The notes under the pieces: generated by a model | What the model saw: the letters and a program-made list of their open reading frames with translations, nothing else | The model's database searches: none | Told to the model about the DNA's origin: nothing | In this document: positions 20,406-30,707 of the stretch, piece by piece | How the letters are laid out: every line of letters starts with the position of its first letter | Position numbering within the stretch: the stretch's first letter is position 1 | Assembly (NCBI RefSeq): GCF_950295315.1 | Contig: NW_026647548.1 | Span: forward strand, 1 to 64,000 | Source: Erinaceus europaeus | Lineage: Eukaryota > Chordata > Mammalia > Eulipotyphla > Erinaceidae | Length of the DNA stretch: 64,000 nucleotides | Direction: 5' to 3' | Made by a program: the position numbers and the translations under genes

Positions 20406-21247
20406 TTTCCCCCTTTGTTTTTAACTAATGGCCATAGTATCAGGAGTGTGTGGGTGAACAGAAACCTATATAGTACAGGCATTTTCCCCAAAAGAACTGG
20501 CAGAAGACATGGAGGAACAAGTAAGAGAGCAGCAAGAACCAGTGTGATGCCAAGGGGAGGCTTGAGGGGGCGTTTCCTGCCTCAAAGGGCAAGGCCTAGC
20601 AGACAAAAGGGCTTTTCCTGCCTCTGGGGGCATCTCTTGCCTCTGGGCATTTCATGCCTCAAAGGGCATTTCCTGCCTCTGGGGGCAGGACCTAGTAAGG
20701 AGGGGGGGTTTCCTACCTCTGGGAACAGGGCCTGCAGGCGAGGGGACATGTCCTAGAGTCCCAAGGCAGCTGGCTGCAGTCAGTCTTTGAGAAACCCAGC
20801 TGTGTAAAGGAAAGCTGCTGCAAAGTTGTGTAAAGTGTCCAAGAGGTATACCAGTAAGTCCGATAGAAGTGTCAGTCCAAAGAAGAAGACTGTGGATGAA
20901 ATGCCAGGGGATGAAACACTGCACGTCTGCCTCGATGGCGAAGGTCAACCACTGGAATTCTGCTTTTCTGTAGAGAGTGAGCTTTGGAGTCTGTGAATCT
21001 GTTTTTTCAGGTCGTGCCAGGTCACATCATTGGTTTCTGGGGGTGGGGTGGGGTGGCTGCTGTAGTGCCATCTTGTGGGGGGATGTCAGAGAACTGGGGT
21101 CCAAATGGATTTCCAGGGATTCCATTTGAGCAGATGCTTTTTCATGTGAAAACTTGACAGCTGTAATTCACTTACTTGTGTAGCAAAACTTATAGCAGAT
21201 TAGAAGTCTACTATATTTAATAACTCCATTATAATTGGAAGTCCTTT
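20406..21247 (-). mobile_element. ERV 3' internal region (env-region remnant) with polypurine tract
   Basis: Ends (minus strand) with AAAAACAAAGGGGGAAA at 20406-20422, the polypurine tract that primes plus-strand DNA. Upstream sequence parallels 23370-23950 of the plus-strand ERV, for example 'ctatcggacttactggtata' versus 'ctatcggactcactggtaca'. Its other end joins gag directly, so pol is deleted in this copy. Confidence 0.7.
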
Positions 21248-21646
21248 CTACCTGGTTTCCAAATGACCCGTTCCAAACAATGCATCAAAATTCCCCTCTG
21301 GCTGATTTTGACTACTTTTCCATGATTGCTGTAAACACTCATCACGAAAAAATGCCTCCCATTGCAGGAAGAGGGGGCCTGGGAGCGTAGCACGAGTTAC
21401 GTCCCTCCAATCTTGGGGGGTATTAAGGTTCTGAAGCAGGCCTTGTACAATGGACCTGGTCCATGGAGCATGAACAACATCATCCTTAATAGCCTGGCAT
21501 TGTTCTTTCAGGTCTTTGGCAGAATACAGATACCAGGCCTGAGGTTTTTGTCTGTTGGGGGCAACATTGACCGGGAATGTGTGGACTTGCTCTGATAGCT
21601 GTGTAGCAGTGGGGTGAGGAGTCACAGAAGTGGAAGCCCCTGGATA
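21248..21646 (-). pseudogene. Retroviral gag capsid N-terminal fragment
   Basis: A 125-codon frame (21248-21625) with 'QVHTFPVNVAP', 'YSAKDLKEQCQAIKDD' and 'NTPQDWRDVTRATLPGPLFL' matches the N-terminal half of a betaretrovirus-like capsid. The C-terminal capsid with the major homology region and nucleocapsid are missing. Upstream it is cut by the nested ERV at 21653. Confidence 0.8.
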
Positions 21647-21652
21647 AGCAGT

Positions 21653-21954
21653 TATTGCTATGTTTCATATTGATTTGTTCCCCTTCCCCCCAACTCTTAT
21701 AGAATTGGTTTGGCCCCTGCTAGTTTCGCGCCCCTCTTTCTCCCCGCCCCATATGCAAAGGACTCCCAGAGTCCCAGTAGCAGCGGCGGAGAGAGAATGA
21801 TAGGGAAGCATATGGTGTGGTGATTTGCCCGTTTGTGAATAAAGGTTAAACTGCAGCTTCTCAGCCCAGCCGTGTGTCCCCGAGTCTTTGGTCGTCTCTG
21901 TCTACCGCCGCGAAGCTAGCCCGGCCTACTGGAGACTCCAAAACTTTAACAACA
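21653..21954 (+). repeat. 5' LTR of nested ERV (type C)
   Basis: 302 bp beginning TATTGCTATG (TG changed to TA by mutation) and ending AACAACA, with AATAAA at about 21838-21843. It is close to the 3' LTR at 23953-24244 but carries about ten extra bases near its 3' end ('agcccggcc' region). Confidence 0.9.
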
Positions 21955-21956
21955 AA

Positions 21957-21974
21957 TGGCGCCCACATGGACCT
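21957..21974 (+). other. Primer binding site, Lys-tRNA type
   Basis: TGGCGCCCACATGGACCT lies 2 bases after the 5' LTR. The leading TGGCGCCC matches the 3' end complement of tRNA-Lys. The distal half has drifted, so the isoacceptor is unclear. Confidence 0.75.
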
Positions 21975-22733
21975 GACCTGCGCATCTCTCAGATAAGTGA
22001 AGACAATTTGGCTACCTATGTACTATGTCCTTCTCTTCTGCTTGTGAAGAGATCTCCAAAGGCCTCTGCCCTTTCTTCATGAGACCGTTTCGCTGTTTCT
22101 GGAACATTTATCTCTGGGCCACTCTGTGGTTTCTGCCCAACGCCAGCTTGCAGGAGCCCAACGCCAGCCCGCATGAGCTGGCTTTCTGCCGTGTGGTGCG
22201 GGACATTGGGCATGGGCTCCCTCCATGCTGCTCGGCCGTTGGGAGCAGGGCAGCAGACATGGCAGGGCCATGGGGCAGGGCCGCGGTGGCCTATCATGGC
22301 TACCACCCTGGGGCACCTCGGCCCGCGCCTTCTGCAAGGCTGGCCCGCCCGCCCTCGTGCTATGAAGTCTGGACGGATCCCGGACCACCCGGAGACTGCA
22401 GGCTCCCTGCCGAAACTGGGCCCCCTGGCCGTGATCCTTAGCTCGGGTCTGAAGGCAGACGAGCTAGAATACGCAGAGATTCATCCAGAGATCACAACCT
22501 GCAATTCCTAGAAGTGAAGCTGCCCAAGAGGCCACCGCTGGACAATGCACTCCCTGAATGGCTAAGACAGTACAGATCTGAATTCGTGTTTGAAATGACA
22601 TGTCTTCGTAACAGAAGTTTCTCTCCTTGTGTATTAAAGACCATGTTTACGTGTGTGTTTAAAGTTTGGTAAACAGTAACTTTGAAGTTAAAAATGTAAC
22701 TTTAAGGCTAAATTCTTACCAGGCAAAGTTAAA

Positions 22734-23038
22734 TGAAAAAGGTTTTTTTTTTAAATATTTATTTTATTTATTTATTCCCTTTTGTTGCCCTTGTTGTTTT
22801 ATTGTTGTAGTTATTATTGTTGTTGTCATTGTTGGATAGGACAGAGAGAAATGGAGAGAGGAGGGGAAGACAGAGGGGGGAGAGAAAGACACCTGCAGAC
22901 CTGCTTCACTGCCTGTGAAGCGACTCTCCTGCAGGTGGGGAGCCGGGGTTCGAACCGGAATCCTTATGCCGGTCCTTGTGCTTTGTGCCACCTGTGCTTA
23001 ACCCTCTGTGCTATGGCCCGACTCCCTGAAAAAGGTTT
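22734..23038 (-). mobile_element. SINE-A inserted in the nested ERV
   Basis: Minus-strand SINE-A (about 22748-23026) with 'gaaaaaggtttt' repeated on both sides as target duplication. It postdates the ERV that contains it, giving a three-level insertion order. Confidence 0.9.
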
Positions 23039-23934
23039 TCAATGTAATTCTCATAAAGATAAAATTAACTTACATTTAAAGTCTGAGGTAAAAATTAGCT
23101 AAAAATCAATATGTTTTAACTAAGTTGGTCAAAAAAAAAAACCTGCGCACACCTAGGATGTGTCTCCATCTTGAAAGGGTGTAACAAAAGGTTAAAAAGA
23201 CATTGTTGATACGTAAAAGTCTCAAATTCCTTCTCAATTATAAATGTTAGGTTGCTATGGTTATGCTAATAATTCTCATGCGTGAGGCCTTTTTCTTTCC
23301 ATGGTTCATGTTTGCCTTTCCACATTTTATTGTTTGAACTTTAAATAGCCTTGGAATCATGCTGGAAGAGACTTCCAATTGTCATAGAGTTATCAATTGT
23401 GGTAAACTTCTAACCTGCTACAAGTTTTGTTTCATAAGTAAGTGAATTGCAGCTGTCAAGTTCTCTACAGAAAAGCAGAAGTCCGATGGCTGACATTCCC
23501 CATCGAGACAGATGTACAACAATTCACCCCTTGGCAATTCTTCGGTAGACATCTACTTTGGACTTCTATCGGACTCACTGGTACACCTCTGGGACACTTT
23601 GCACAAAACTAGCAGCTTCCCCTTATGCTGCTGGGTTTCTCAAAGACTGACTACAGCCATGCCTTGGGACTCTAGGCCTCACCCTCCCCCCATGCTAGAA
23701 AATTCCCGTCGAGGCAAGTATGCCCCCCAGAGGCAGGAAATGTTTTTTTTAAGCTGATAAAGTTTTGCCCACAGAGGCAAAAAATGGCCCCCTCAGGCCT
23801 TCCCTTGGCAGCACACTGGTTCTTGTTACTCGCTTACATGTTTCTCCATGTTTGTGCCAGTTTCTTTTTTGAAAATGCCTGTACGATATAGGTTTCTGTT
23901 CACCCCACACCCCTGATACTGTGGTCATTTAGTT

Positions 23935-23952
23935 AAAAACAGAAGGGGGAAT
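23935..23952 (+). other. Polypurine tract of nested ERV
   Basis: AAAAACAGAAGGGGGAAT directly before the TG of the 3' LTR, the expected plus-strand primer site. Confidence 0.85.
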
Positions 23953-24244
23953 TGTTGCTACGTTTCATATTGGTTTGTTCCCCTTCCCCCCAACTCTTAG
24001 AGAATTGGTTTGGCCCCTGCTAGTTTCACGCCCCTCTTTCTCCCTGCCCCGTATGCAAAGGACGCCCAGAGTCCCAGCAGCAGCGGCGGAGAGAGAATGA
24101 TAGGGAAGCACATGATGTGGTGATTTGCCCGTTCATGAATAAAGGTTAAACTGCAGCTTCTCAGCCCATCTGTGTGTTCCCAAGTCTCTGGTCATCTCTG
24201 TCCACCACCGCGAAGCTACTGGAGCCTCTGAAACTTTAACAACA
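23953..24244 (+). repeat. 3' LTR of nested ERV (type C)
   Basis: 292 bp from TGTTGCTACG to AACAACA, poly(A) signal at about 24138-24143. Differences from the 5' LTR, counted over the whole alignment, could date the insertion. Confidence 0.9.
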
Positions 24245-24250
24245 AGCAGT

Positions 24251-24718
24251 GGCTGAAGAAGTGGCTGTGGAGGCCACAGGAGAATCCGTACATGTGTCTG
24301 CCAAAAACGAGAGCCTCGGGGCAAGATGTAGAGGGCTTAGGGTGGGTGAGGATTGGGACAGGCTTTGCTTCTTCTTTTAAGCATTTATGGTGCTGGGTAG
24401 GTGCTATGACCATTTCCTTTAATTCTTGGACCTCCCTTAGCCTTTTGGTTGGTTGCCCTATATATCCCCTAAAAGCTGCGACCATGGTCAAAAGCATCCA
24501 TGGTGTGGCCCCGAGAAAAATGTCCCAGAGATATAAAAACTGTATATAGAAAAAAGAGTACAGGATTTGGAAAAGATCGTCCATGGCGGAGAGGTCTCAG
24601 GAAAATAATAAGGAAGAAAAGAGATTTAAAAAAATCACAGTGCCTTAACACGAGGTTGCAGATACCCAAATGGTGTGTACTTATCTGGACGTCTTCTTGT
24701 AAATCTGCTGCTTACATG
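24251..24718 (-). pseudogene. ERV leader and gag N-terminal remnant
   Basis: Lies between the primer binding site at 24719-24736 and the nested ERV. Minus-strand frames (24216-24584, 24469-24669) encode a hydrophobic stretch followed by gag-like charged sequence ('LREVQELKEMV'). It would have been continuous with the capsid fragment at 21248-21646 before the nested insertion. Broken by stops. Confidence 0.55.
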
Positions 24719-24736
24719 TCCCTGTTCCAGGCGCCA
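24718..24736 (-). other. Primer binding site, Lys3-tRNA type
   Basis: On the minus strand TGGCGCCTGGAACAGGGAC starts 2 bases after the LTR end. It matches the Lys3-type site with one extra base, and fixes 24739-25158 as a 5' LTR. Confidence 0.85.
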
Positions 24737-24738
24737 AA

Positions 24739-25158
24739 TGCCGGGATAGCCTGAGGGTGCTTCTTCCCGAGCAAGTGCTCTCTGGGTTGGAGAGAACTCA
24801 ACTGGAGCTGATCTAGGCTGCTGCGTGGGAGAGGGATCAGGAACTCGTGCTGGGCTAGCTTCGCAGGAGAGAGACTCTGGGACTCTTGGAGCTGGAAGGC
24901 AAACCCAAGTGTGTTAAAACAGAAGAGCAGCTGTATATATACTCGCCAAGTAGGGTGGCAACAGGATGTGACGTAGAGAGGGTGGAGAGAAAAAAGACTG
25001 GTGGAGATCAGTGTGTACTAGGAGAGGAGGCGGAGCAAAAAGACATCGTGAGCCAGTGGGGATTAAACCAGTGCCCTGTAGGCAGGGTGGTTCCTAGGTA
25101 ACTGGTTATGTAAATAGACTGCAGGGATAAGCAGGGGAAAGCTGGCTCCTGCCCAACA
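24739..25158 (-). mobile_element. Class II ERV 5' LTR, type A, minus strand
   Basis: 420 bp, TGTTGGGCAG to ATCCCGGCA on the minus strand, with a TATA box (reverse of 'ctgtatatatactcg'). It is inverted relative to the type A LTR at 17339-17740. It has a roughly 18-bp segment near 25010-25025 that the other lacks. Confidence 0.88.
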
Positions 25159-25184
25159 GCATATATATATATATATATATATCT
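25159..25184. repeat. (AT)n microsatellite
   Basis: Short AT dinucleotide run abutting the LTR. 25185-25484 is AT-rich with no gene seen. Confidence 0.85.
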
Positions 25185-25486
25185 ATTTGTTAAATACAGC
25201 ATTAAACAAAACCAACCTGGGGTCTTTTATTCTGATTTTTTTTGTATTTGACTTCTGATATAATTTTAGAGAAGAGAACATGAAACTCTGGTATCCATTT
25301 TATGTACTGTCACAAATGGTTTATATTTTTCCAATGTGCTTGTAATGTGTTCTCTCATGTCTCTGTCTCAGATCTATATTTTTTCTAAGTATCTCAGAAT
25401 TGATCAGAGTACGCTGCGCCTTTACTCACATATGTTTTGGTGTTTCCTAAGAACAAAGACATTATTTTATGATGTAGAAGCCAGAG

Positions 25487-25790
25487 GGGGGCTGGACAGT
25501 GGCACACCCAGTGGAGTGTGCGTTAATTTAGCATGTGCAAGGACCCAGGCTCAAGCACCAGGTCCCCACCTGCAGGGAGGAAGCTTCAGAGCAGCGAAGC
25601 AGGGCTTCACGTGTCTCTCTGTGTCTTTTCCTCCCTTTCTCTTTCTCCCCTGCTGTCTTCTGAGAGTGAGCAAAACAGAGAAGCCACAGCACCACTCAGG
25701 TACTTGCAGTACTGGGAACTGAACCAGGAGCTCAAGGAAGGCAGGTACTGTGTTCTGTCAGCTGAGCTGTGTCCCCAGCTGCCCTGTTAC
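25487..25790 (+). repeat. SINE-B with 3' extension
   Basis: 'gggctggacagtggcacacc', 'ggacccaggctcaagcacc' and 'aggaagcttcagagcagcg' are followed by an atypical tail at 25680-25790. Confidence 0.6.
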
Positions 25791-25847
25791 TTTAATTTCA
25801 ACATCACCTCTGAACAGTAGACAGCAGCTCCATTTTACAGGTGTTTA

Positions 25848-25995
25848 AAAAAAATTATTGTTGTTGTAGTTATTATTGATATTGTCGTTGTTGGATGGGA
25901 CAGAGAGAAATAGAGAGAGGAGGGAAAGACAGATGGGGGAGAGAAAGACAGATACCTGCAGACCTGCTTCACTCCCTGTGAAGCGCCTCCCCCAT
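25848..25995 (-). repeat. SINE-A, truncated
   Basis: Only the tail and distal body are present ('ttgttgtagttattattg', 'ggatgggacagagagaaat' up to 'ctccctgtgaagcgcctcc'). The tRNA-like head is missing. Confidence 0.75.
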
Positions 25996-26024
25996 TTCAC
26001 AGGTACTGATAGGAGTAATGCTAG

Positions 26025-26235
26025 CAGCCCAGGAGGAGGCACAGTGGCTAGAACCGTGGCTTTTCCAATATGAAGTCACTAGTTCAGTCCCTCATGTAGA
26101 ATGTGTGTGGCTTGCTGCATACCTGGCCCTGGTCAGTACCTCCACACCACACCACATGGGAAGTCCTCTCTATCTCCTCCCTACTCAATTTCTCTCTGTC
26201 TCTACCCAATAAATAAAATAAAATAAAATACCTCC
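26025..26235 (+). repeat. SINE-C
   Basis: 'aggcacagtggctagaacc', 'ctagttcagtccctcatg', TC-rich middle and the tail 'aaataaaataaaataaaata'. 26236-26700 has no recognisable gene. Confidence 0.55.
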
Positions 26236-26709
26236 TAGATCACCAGGGTCTCTGCTGAGCACACTTTCCCTCTCCGTTTACTGCACTGTGTGACGTTCTG
26301 CTCCAGAGTTAACACCCGTGTGTGTTTTGGTCGCTACCGTAGAGCAGAAATCCCATCTCCTCCGAGTAATCATATCCCCAGCGCCTGTGAGAGCTTCCCG
26401 GCTACATGGGCACCCCCCTCAGAGCCGCCCTCCCCAACCCAGCACACTCTCACAAGCGTCTCCACACTCCCCCGGACCCTCCAAACCCACAGGAGACCCC
26501 GTCTCTGAGGCCTCAGCTGGCTCTTCCTGCATCTGGCTGTGAGGACAGAGGTGGAAAAGTGGGCAGAGACTAGTGTGAGCTCAGGACTGAGCACCAATGA
26601 CAGCATCTTCCAAGGCCTTCTGAGCTACTTAAATTCCCTGCCAGCTCCACAGGTCCTTGGCATCCCCTGGGCAGAAGAGGCTGAATATTTCTTCTTTCCT
26701 TCCTTCTTT

Positions 26710-26925
26710 CCTTTGCTTAATACTTTTATTTGTTATTGGGTAGAGATAGAGAGAACTTGAGAGGGGAGAGGGAGATAGAGAGGGGGAGAGACAGACAGAC
26801 ATCCACAGCCCTGCTTAAACACTCGTGAAGCTTTTTCCCCCTGAGGTTGTGGACAGGGTCTCGAACCCAAGTCCTTGCACACTGTAATGTGTGTGCTTAA
26901 CCAGGTGCTCCGCCACCTGGCTCCA
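26710..26925 (-). repeat. SINE-B
   Basis: 'tattgggtagagatagagag', 'gaagctttttccccctgag', 'gtctcgaacccaagtcc' and 'aaccaggtgctccgccacc'. Confidence 0.8.
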
Positions 26926-27047
26926 GAGCTGAATGCTTCTCTCTCCCAGCACCACCATTTTGGAAGGACCAGTGGTGCCTGTGTCAGCTTAGCCGAGAGC
27001 AACAGAACATCCCTTGACTGGGGAGCAGCTTCTGTAAAATGTCTCTG

Positions 27048-27150
27048 GGGCACGGGAGATAGCATAACGGTTATGCAAGCAGACTCTCTTGCCTGAGGTT
27101 CCACAGTGCCAGGTTCAATCCCCAGCAGGGCTCTGACAGAAGAAAAAAAA
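27048..27150 (+). repeat. SINE-C
   Basis: 'gagatagcataacggttatg', 'tcttgcctgaggttccac', 'aggttcaatccccagcagg', ending in an A-run. 27151-27395 is unassigned. Confidence 0.75.
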
Positions 27151-27394
27151 AGGCCTACAGGAGTCCAAGATGCCTTCACTACTGCACAGCAGCTGGGTGG
27201 CACAGAGAATTAATGCCATGTAGCTGATCCCGTGGAAGCTGAAGTTAGAGCCAGAACCTCTCTACTAGGGGGGAGGACCAGTGGATCAGAAGGTGAGAGC
27301 CTTTGTTTATCTGAATAAGAGAATAAGACTGATTCCAAAGCTCTTCTCTTAACCTGAAACAGAGCTTCGTAATATCACTGTGTTAGGTCAATGT

Positions 27395-27575
27395 GAGAAT
27401 TTTTTTATTTTAATTTTTATCTATTGACAAAAAAATATTGACAAGACCATAGGATAAGAGGGGTACAATTCCACACAATTCTCACCACCAAAACTCTGTA
27501 TCCCATCCCCTTCCTTGATAGTTTTTCTATTCTTTATCCCTCTGGGAGCATGGACCCAGGATCATTATGTGAGAA
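27395..27575 (+). repeat. Repeat D fragment
   Basis: 'gaccataggataagagggg', 'acaattccacacaattctc' and 'ccctctgggagcatggacc'. Confidence 0.65.
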
Positions 27576-27665
27576 TTTTTAAAAACTCCACACAGCACTG
27601 AGCATAAGAGAAGTCCTCAGAGGGGCTCCCACAGAGTAAGGGTAAGTGCTGATGTTCAATTTCTG

Positions 27666-27668
<3 letters not shown>

Positions 27669-27716
<48 letters not shown>
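27669..27716. repeat. (GT)n microsatellite
   Basis: About 24 GT dinucleotides. Confidence 0.97.
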
Positions 27717-27717
<1 letters not shown>

Positions 27718-27895
27718 CTGTGGTGGTCACAGTGTGAAATGTATTTCTTCTCTCAGAATGAAAACTATCTTTCACATTCATGATGCAGATTCCTTACCAC
27801 CTGTAACCCCAGGCAAATCAGGCTCAGAGAAATGAAGGCTCAAAGGCTCTCCCTCATGGCCACACAGCCATGGTCATAAACTTCTCTGAGAGTGG

Positions 27896-28146
27896 TATCT
27901 CTGGGAGAGATAGCTTAGCTGGTGGAGTGCAGGACTTGCATGTCAAAGGAACCTGGTTTAATCCCTGGCAGCAAATGTTCCAGAGGCATGCATGCTCTGT
28001 TCTCTCTCTCTCTCTCTCTCTCCCTCTCCCTCTCCCTCTCCCTCTCCCTCTCCCTCTCCCTCTCCCTCTCTCCCTCCCTCCCTCTCTCTCTCTCACTCTC
28101 CTCTTACCCTTATGAAGTAAGGCTTTTTAAAAAAAAAAAAAAAAAA
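27896..28146 (+). repeat. SINE-C with expanded TC/TCTCCC tract
   Basis: The head 'agatagcttagctggtggag' and 'ctggtttaatccctggcag' lead into (TC)n at 28000-28020 and (TCTCCC)n at 28021-28071, and finish with an A-run at 28129-28146. Confidence 0.75.
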
Positions 28147-28259
28147 GAACTTCTCTAAGCAGGAAAACCCAAAAGTAATATAACCACATCTCAAGCCTTT
28201 AGGGGAAGTTCAGGTAAAATAAATGTTTGTGGAACAGGCTCAAACATCTTTTTTTAATT

Positions 28260-28919
28260 AGTGATTTAATCTTTTTTTAATGGTTCTTTTCAGTTTATTG
28301 CATGAAGGAGTTACACTAGTCCAAGTTAAAAGCAGACCCCAAATGGTTATATTATATAAGCTGTGAGGTTTTTAAACTTGTGACAAGGGACAGAAGGGAA
28401 ATTCTACTCATTGCAAGAAAATCCACTCTTAAGCTTCAGTGAGCCTAAAGCACTGAAAACCCATGAACCTTCAGCTGCTCATCCTTAGCCAGTCCCATCC
28501 CAACAAGGAACTGGCATGGCGTTTTCTTGCGCTGGTCCCCCTGTAGCTGAATTACTTCTCCACATTCTGGATGCTCAATTACAGTACCATTGCAGGCACA
28601 TGGCTTCTTAAACGCCTTCACTAGTTTCTTTTTATCGTAATCATCAGCCATCCCTTGGACAGTAGTAAGGGTCTTCCTGCCGTTTCTCTGTTGAATTCTT
28701 ACATGGATATAATCCTCAGTGCCAGCAGGAAGCGGGTCATCACCCTTACTTGCATCAGCAAAGGGGTCGAAAGAGTGGAAGTTCTGGAAAGTGGACAGGC
28801 TGGCGGGCAGGCGGGTGGACGGGCAGGCAGGGCGGGGGGATGGAGCGTCGGGAAGCGAGGGGGCTCAAGGGGGAGGCCGCTTAGTCCTTGGCAGCTCAGT
28901 GACTCAGTGATTTAATCTT
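28260..28919 (-). mobile_element. EIF1 processed retrocopy with 14-bp target duplication
   Basis: An mRNA-like insertion on the minus strand: GC-rich 5'UTR-like sequence (about 28799-28905), intronless EIF1-like coding region, 3'UTR, poly(A) signal AATAAA (plus-strand 28294-28299) and a short A tail. It is flanked by AGTGATTTAATCTT at 28260-28273 and 28906-28919. These are the hallmarks of L1-mediated retroposition. Confidence 0.93.
28445..28798 (-). pseudogene. EIF1: EIF1 (SUI1) retropseudogene
   Basis: EIF1 is the 113-residue translation factor that guards start-codon choice on the 40S subunit. The reading frame is intact along its full length, including 'HSFDPFADASKGDD', 'RIQQRNGRKTLTTVQG', 'DYDKKKLVKAFKK', 'ACNGTVIEHPECGEVIQLQG' and 'GLAKDEQLKVHGF'. 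The start codon is CTG (28796-28798) instead of ATG. The normal stop after HGF is a sense codon, adding four residues before TAG. A few residues in the core differ from the parent as I recall it. No promoter is visible. Most likely a processed pseudogene; translation from CTG or the internal ATG at 28651 is possible but unsupported. Confidence 0.93.
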
Positions 28920-29700
28920 GATTTACAAAGTTATAAGGTAACAGGGAGACAATTCCATACTGTTCCCACCACCAGAGGTCTGTGTCCCCAATCCCTCCAT
29001 TGGATGCTACAGCAATTCTCTCTCTTTTTTAAAATGAATCTTCTCTAAAGATTTAAAAAAATATTTATTTATTTATTCCCTTTTGTCGCCCTTGTTGTTT
29101 TTTGTTGTTGTTGTAGTTATTATTGATGTTGTTGTTGTTAGATGGGACGGAGAGAAATAGAGAGAGGAGGGGAAGACAGAGAGGGGGAGAGAAAGACAGA
29201 CACCTGCAGACCTGCTTCACCGCCTGTGAAGCGACTCCTCTGCAGGTGGGGAGCCGGGGGCTCGAACCGGGATCCTTATACTGGTCCTTGAGCTTTGCAC
29301 CATGTGTGTTTAACCCGCTGCACTACCGCCCAACTCCCTAACAATTCTCTTAAGTTTGCAGATATGGGTTAACTATTATTTCTACAACTATCTGCCTATA
29401 TTTTCAGATATTTGTCCATCTGTTTTTTCTATGGCCCTATTTCCTTTCCCTTTCTTTGTCATACCTATACCTGTTATTACGTCCAAATGTCCTCCCCTTT
29501 TTCCTCCTCTCTCTCTGAGTCCTGTTGGAGCTGGGGTTCAGAGCCCTCTGGTCATCTAACCCCTAACATTTCTCCCCCTCTGGGGGTATGCACCAAAATT
29601 CTTTGTGGGGTGCAGAAGGCGAGAGTTCTGCTTTCTGTAATTGCTTCTCTGCTGGACATGGGCGTTGGCAGGTGGACCCATACCCCTGACCTGGGCTCAA
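28920..29700 (+). repeat. Repeat D copy split by a SINE-A
   Basis: D sequence at 28906-29030 ('gatttacaaagttataagg', 'cccaccaccagaggtctg') is interrupted by a minus-strand SINE-A (29049-29338, 'tttattcccttttgtcgcc' to 'actaccgcccaactccc'). It continues to about 29690 with 'ggacatgggcgttggcagg'. The EIF1 retrocopy landed at the left edge of this D copy. Confidence 0.7.
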
Positions 29701-29887
29701 ATATTCCTCAATTTACCTCTTTCAACACAAGTGCCGACTTGACTTCCCAGAACAGAAGCAGGAAGCTTTAGAGCTTCCTGAAGTTACCGGGGAGACAGGA
29801 CGCCCTCAAAGGAGACTTGCTGAAGCAGCTGGGTCAGTGGCAGCCTTAGCATGAATTGCAAGCACAAACCACTTATAAAAAGTAGCT

Positions 29888-30110
29888 TTTAGGGGCCGGG
29901 TAGTGGCATACCCAGTTGAGTGCACATAGCTCTATGCAGAAGGACTTGCTCAAGGACCCAGGTTTGAGCCCCTCATCCCCACCTGCAGGGAAAAAGCTTC
30001 ACGAGTGTTGAAACAGGGTTGTGGGGGTCTCTCTCTTTCCCTCTCTATCTCCCCTTCCCCTCTGCATTTCTCTCTGTCTTATCAAAATAAAATTTAAGAG
30101 GAAAAAAATG
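29888..30110 (+). repeat. SINE-B
   Basis: 'ggggccgggtagtggcatac', 'acccaggtttgagcccctc', 'gaaaaagcttcacgagtgt' and the tail 'tatcaaaataaaattta'. 29701-29887 is unassigned. Confidence 0.78.
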
Positions 30111-30176
30111 GTCGCTGGGAGTGGTGGATTTGTAGCACCAGCACCAAGCCCCAAAAATATCCCCAGAAAAAAAAAG

Positions 30177-30455
30177 TAGGGAGTCGGGCGGTGGCTCAGC
30201 GGGTTAAGTACACGTGGCACAAAGCGCAAGGACCGGCTTAAGGATGCCAGTTCAAGCCCAGCTCCCCACCTGCAGGGAAGCAGGTCTGCAGGTGTCTGTC
30301 TTTCTCTCCCCCTCTCTGTCTTCCCCCTCCTCTCTCCATTTCTCTGTGTCCTATCCAACGACAATGACATCAATAACAACAGTATTAACAATGTTAACCA
30401 ACAAGGGCAACATAAGGGAAAATAAATAAATAAATAAATATTTAAAAAAATTAAG
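30177..30455 (+). repeat. SINE-A
   Basis: 'gggagtcgggcggtggctca', 'gccagttcaagcccagctcc' (B-box region mutated) and an AAC/AAT-rich tail with repeated AAAT. Confidence 0.88.
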
Positions 30456-30707
30456 TAGCTTTTATTACTTTTTTTCCATCAAGGTCACCCAGAAAGTTTT
30501 GTTTTATTTGTCTTGCTTGGGCATTAGTCCTAAGATCTGAAAGGGACTAGATTCTAAACCTAGCTACATATTAACTTCTTGTTTGATTTTGGCAAGTCCC
30601 TCCCCCCTTTATTGAATGGCTAATGGTTTACAGCGCAGTTTTTTTTTTAAAGTAGCTTTTATGTAAGTGAGCAGATATAAGAAAAAAAAAAAGGAAAGAA
30701 AGCACAA
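30456..30707. other. AT-rich sequence, no gene seen
   Basis: No feature recognised apart from short T runs. Confidence 0.4.

Larger units (their letters stand above)
21653..24244 (+). mobile_element. Nested, internally deleted class II ERV with two LTRs
   Basis: A 2.6-kb plus-strand element with 5' LTR, Lys-type primer binding site, about 2 kb of internal sequence, polypurine tract and 3' LTR. It is flanked by the exact 6-bp duplication AGCAGT (21647-21652 and 24245-24250), the length usual for class II ERVs. Pol is absent, so it must have been mobilised in trans or deleted after insertion. The host target is gag of the minus-strand ERV, so it is younger than that one. A 138-codon frame near the 5' end (22025-22441) has a hydrophobic N-terminus and no recognisable domain. 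Confidence 0.92.

Noticed and set aside
22025..22511. 138- and 112-codon frames in the nested ERV as a possible accessory gene
   Set aside because: Hydrophobic start followed by low-complexity sequence; no conserved domain and no supporting copy elsewhere in the window.
27870..28158. Open frames encoding Ser-Leu or Arg-Glu repeats
   Set aside because: Direct translations of the TC/TCTCCC simple repeat.
28655..28915. 86-codon plus-strand frame over the EIF1 retrocopy
   Set aside because: It is antisense to the recognisable EIF1 coding and 5'UTR-like sequence.
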